Positions 5,822-6,380 of a stretch of DNA of 6,380 nt are shown here, in pieces. A model generated the notes under the pieces. It made no database searches. It saw nothing but the letters and a program-made list of their open reading frames with translations, and was not told the DNA's origin. Both the position numbers and the translations under genes were made by a program. Numbering within the stretch: the stretch's first letter is position 1; each line of letters opens with the position of its first letter. Source of the stretch: CADEED01 sp046733635. Its GTDB lineage: Bacteria; Pseudomonadota; Gammaproteobacteria; Steroidobacterales; Steroidobacteraceae. Location of the stretch: assembly GCA_046733635.1 (NCBI GenBank), contig JBKPPO010000266.1, positions 1 through 6,380 on the forward strand, read 5' to 3'.

Positions 5822-6380
5822 TCAACGGCCGCGCACTCCGCCCGTCAGCACGATGCGCATGGCCTGCTCGACGGTGAGATCCGTCTCGGTGACCTTGCTG
5901 CGCGGCAGGTACACGGTGTACCCGCCGATCTGGTAACTCATGGGTAGATAGACGGCGACGAGATCGTCGCCGCCGCCTATCCCCAAGGTGTTCGCATGCT
6001 CCTGGGTCACGAAGCCGATGAGCTTGCCCAGCCCGACGTCGACCGTGACCACGCGATCGAGATCGCCACGCTTCTTGTCCGTGTTCACCAGCCGCGTCAT
6101 GTCGCGGATGGCGCTGTACACGGTCTTCACGACGGGAATGCGCAGCAGCAGCTCTTCGCCCAGGCCGAGCAGGCGGCGAACCAGGAACTGGTTCACCGCC
6201 AGACCGACCACGAACAACAGCACGAAACCGGTGATCAGCCCCATGCCGGGCCAGTAGTTGTCACCGATCGCGAACTTGATGGGCTTCGACAGCAGCTCTT
6301 CGGTGGTCACGCCCAGCCAGTAGACGAAGTAGATCGTCAGGCCGATGGGCAGGATGGTGACCAGCCCCTTGAGCAGGATG
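5822..6380 (-). CDS. DUF502 family inner-membrane protein (partial, N-terminus outside window)
   Basis: The frame stays open from the TGA at 5824-5822 to the right edge, giving 185 visible residues. GTG 6310 is an internal valine, since family-like sequence continues upstream of it (LLKGLVTILPIGLTIYFVYW). A first membrane helix covers about visible residues 5-23 and a second about 46-65 (MGLITGFVLLFVVGLAVNQF). After that come GLGEELLLRIPVVKTVYSAI, where the R-I-P-x-x-K-x-x-Y-S-x-x-[KR] block is the family hallmark, and a beta-rich soluble tail with DRVVTVDVG, IGFVTQE and VAVYLPMS. DUF502 proteins are usually about 200-220 residues, so only a short N-terminal piece is missing. The molecular function is unknown. 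A second TGA (5821-5819) directly follows the stop and overlaps the right inverted repeat. It is convergent with the glycosyltransferase gene. Confidence 0.9.
   Translation of the reverse strand, partial: ILLKGLVTILPIGLTIYFVYWLGVTTEELLSKPIKFAIGDNYWPGMGLITGFVLLFVVGLAVNQFLVRRLLGLGEELLLRIPVVKTVYSAIRDMTRLVNTDKKRGDLDRVVTVDVGLGKLIGFVTQEHANTLGIGGGDDLVAVYLPMSYQIGGYTVYLPRSKVTETDLTVEQAMRIVLTGGVRGR

Noticed and set aside
5378..5947. Plus-strand frame crossing the glycosyltransferase end, the right repeat and the DUF502 gene
   Set aside because: It spans three unrelated features in other frames and has no motif of its own.

Overview
The window is GC-rich chromosomal DNA of a proteobacterial kind. Uup followed by YciH, a DUF502 membrane protein, an 'esterase-like phytase' and heavy use of G/C third positions fit a high-GC gammaproteobacterium, perhaps of the Xanthomonadales/Steroidobacter type. 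That placement is inference, because no rRNA or marker gene is present. There is no tRNA, rRNA, CRISPR array, insertion sequence or transposase gene, and no gene-free stretch longer than about 100 bases.

Layout, left to right. (1) At 1-246 on the minus strand is the N-terminal part of a secreted or membrane protein resembling the HupE/UreJ family; it runs off the left edge. (2) A 66-base divergent gap separates it from a PLP-dependent cysteine synthase family gene at 313-1347 (+). A GC-rich hairpin follows its stop codon. (3) A likely operon on the plus strand runs from 1432 to 4800. It holds an exported phytase-like/esterase-like protein with a Lys/Ala/Pro linker, then uup (4-base gap), then a short yciH (4-base overlap, TTG start, strong GGAGG site). 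(4) At 4799-4836 and 5782-5819 lie two inverted copies of a 38-base palindrome-containing repeat with one mismatch. They enclose a single family-2 glycosyltransferase gene (4899-5774, +). (5) At 5822-6380 on the minus strand is a DUF502 two-helix membrane protein whose N-terminus lies past the right edge.

How the genes relate. Uup (a ribosome-associated ABC-F ATPase) and YciH (an eIF1-like initiation modulator) both act on translation and appear translationally coupled. The phytase-like protein leading the operon carries a run of six prolines, a class of sequence that Uup-type proteins have been reported to help translate. The glycosyltransferase probably modifies a surface glycan and sits as a passenger between the two inverted repeats. 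The repeat ends touch the stop codons of yciH on one side and the DUF502 gene on the other.

The most unusual item is this repeat-bounded glycosyltransferase cassette (about 1.02 kb). Next is the recurring TANNNT box placed 6-8 bases before the start codon of three genes, which suggests leaderless transcripts. Nothing here proves a wholly new system.
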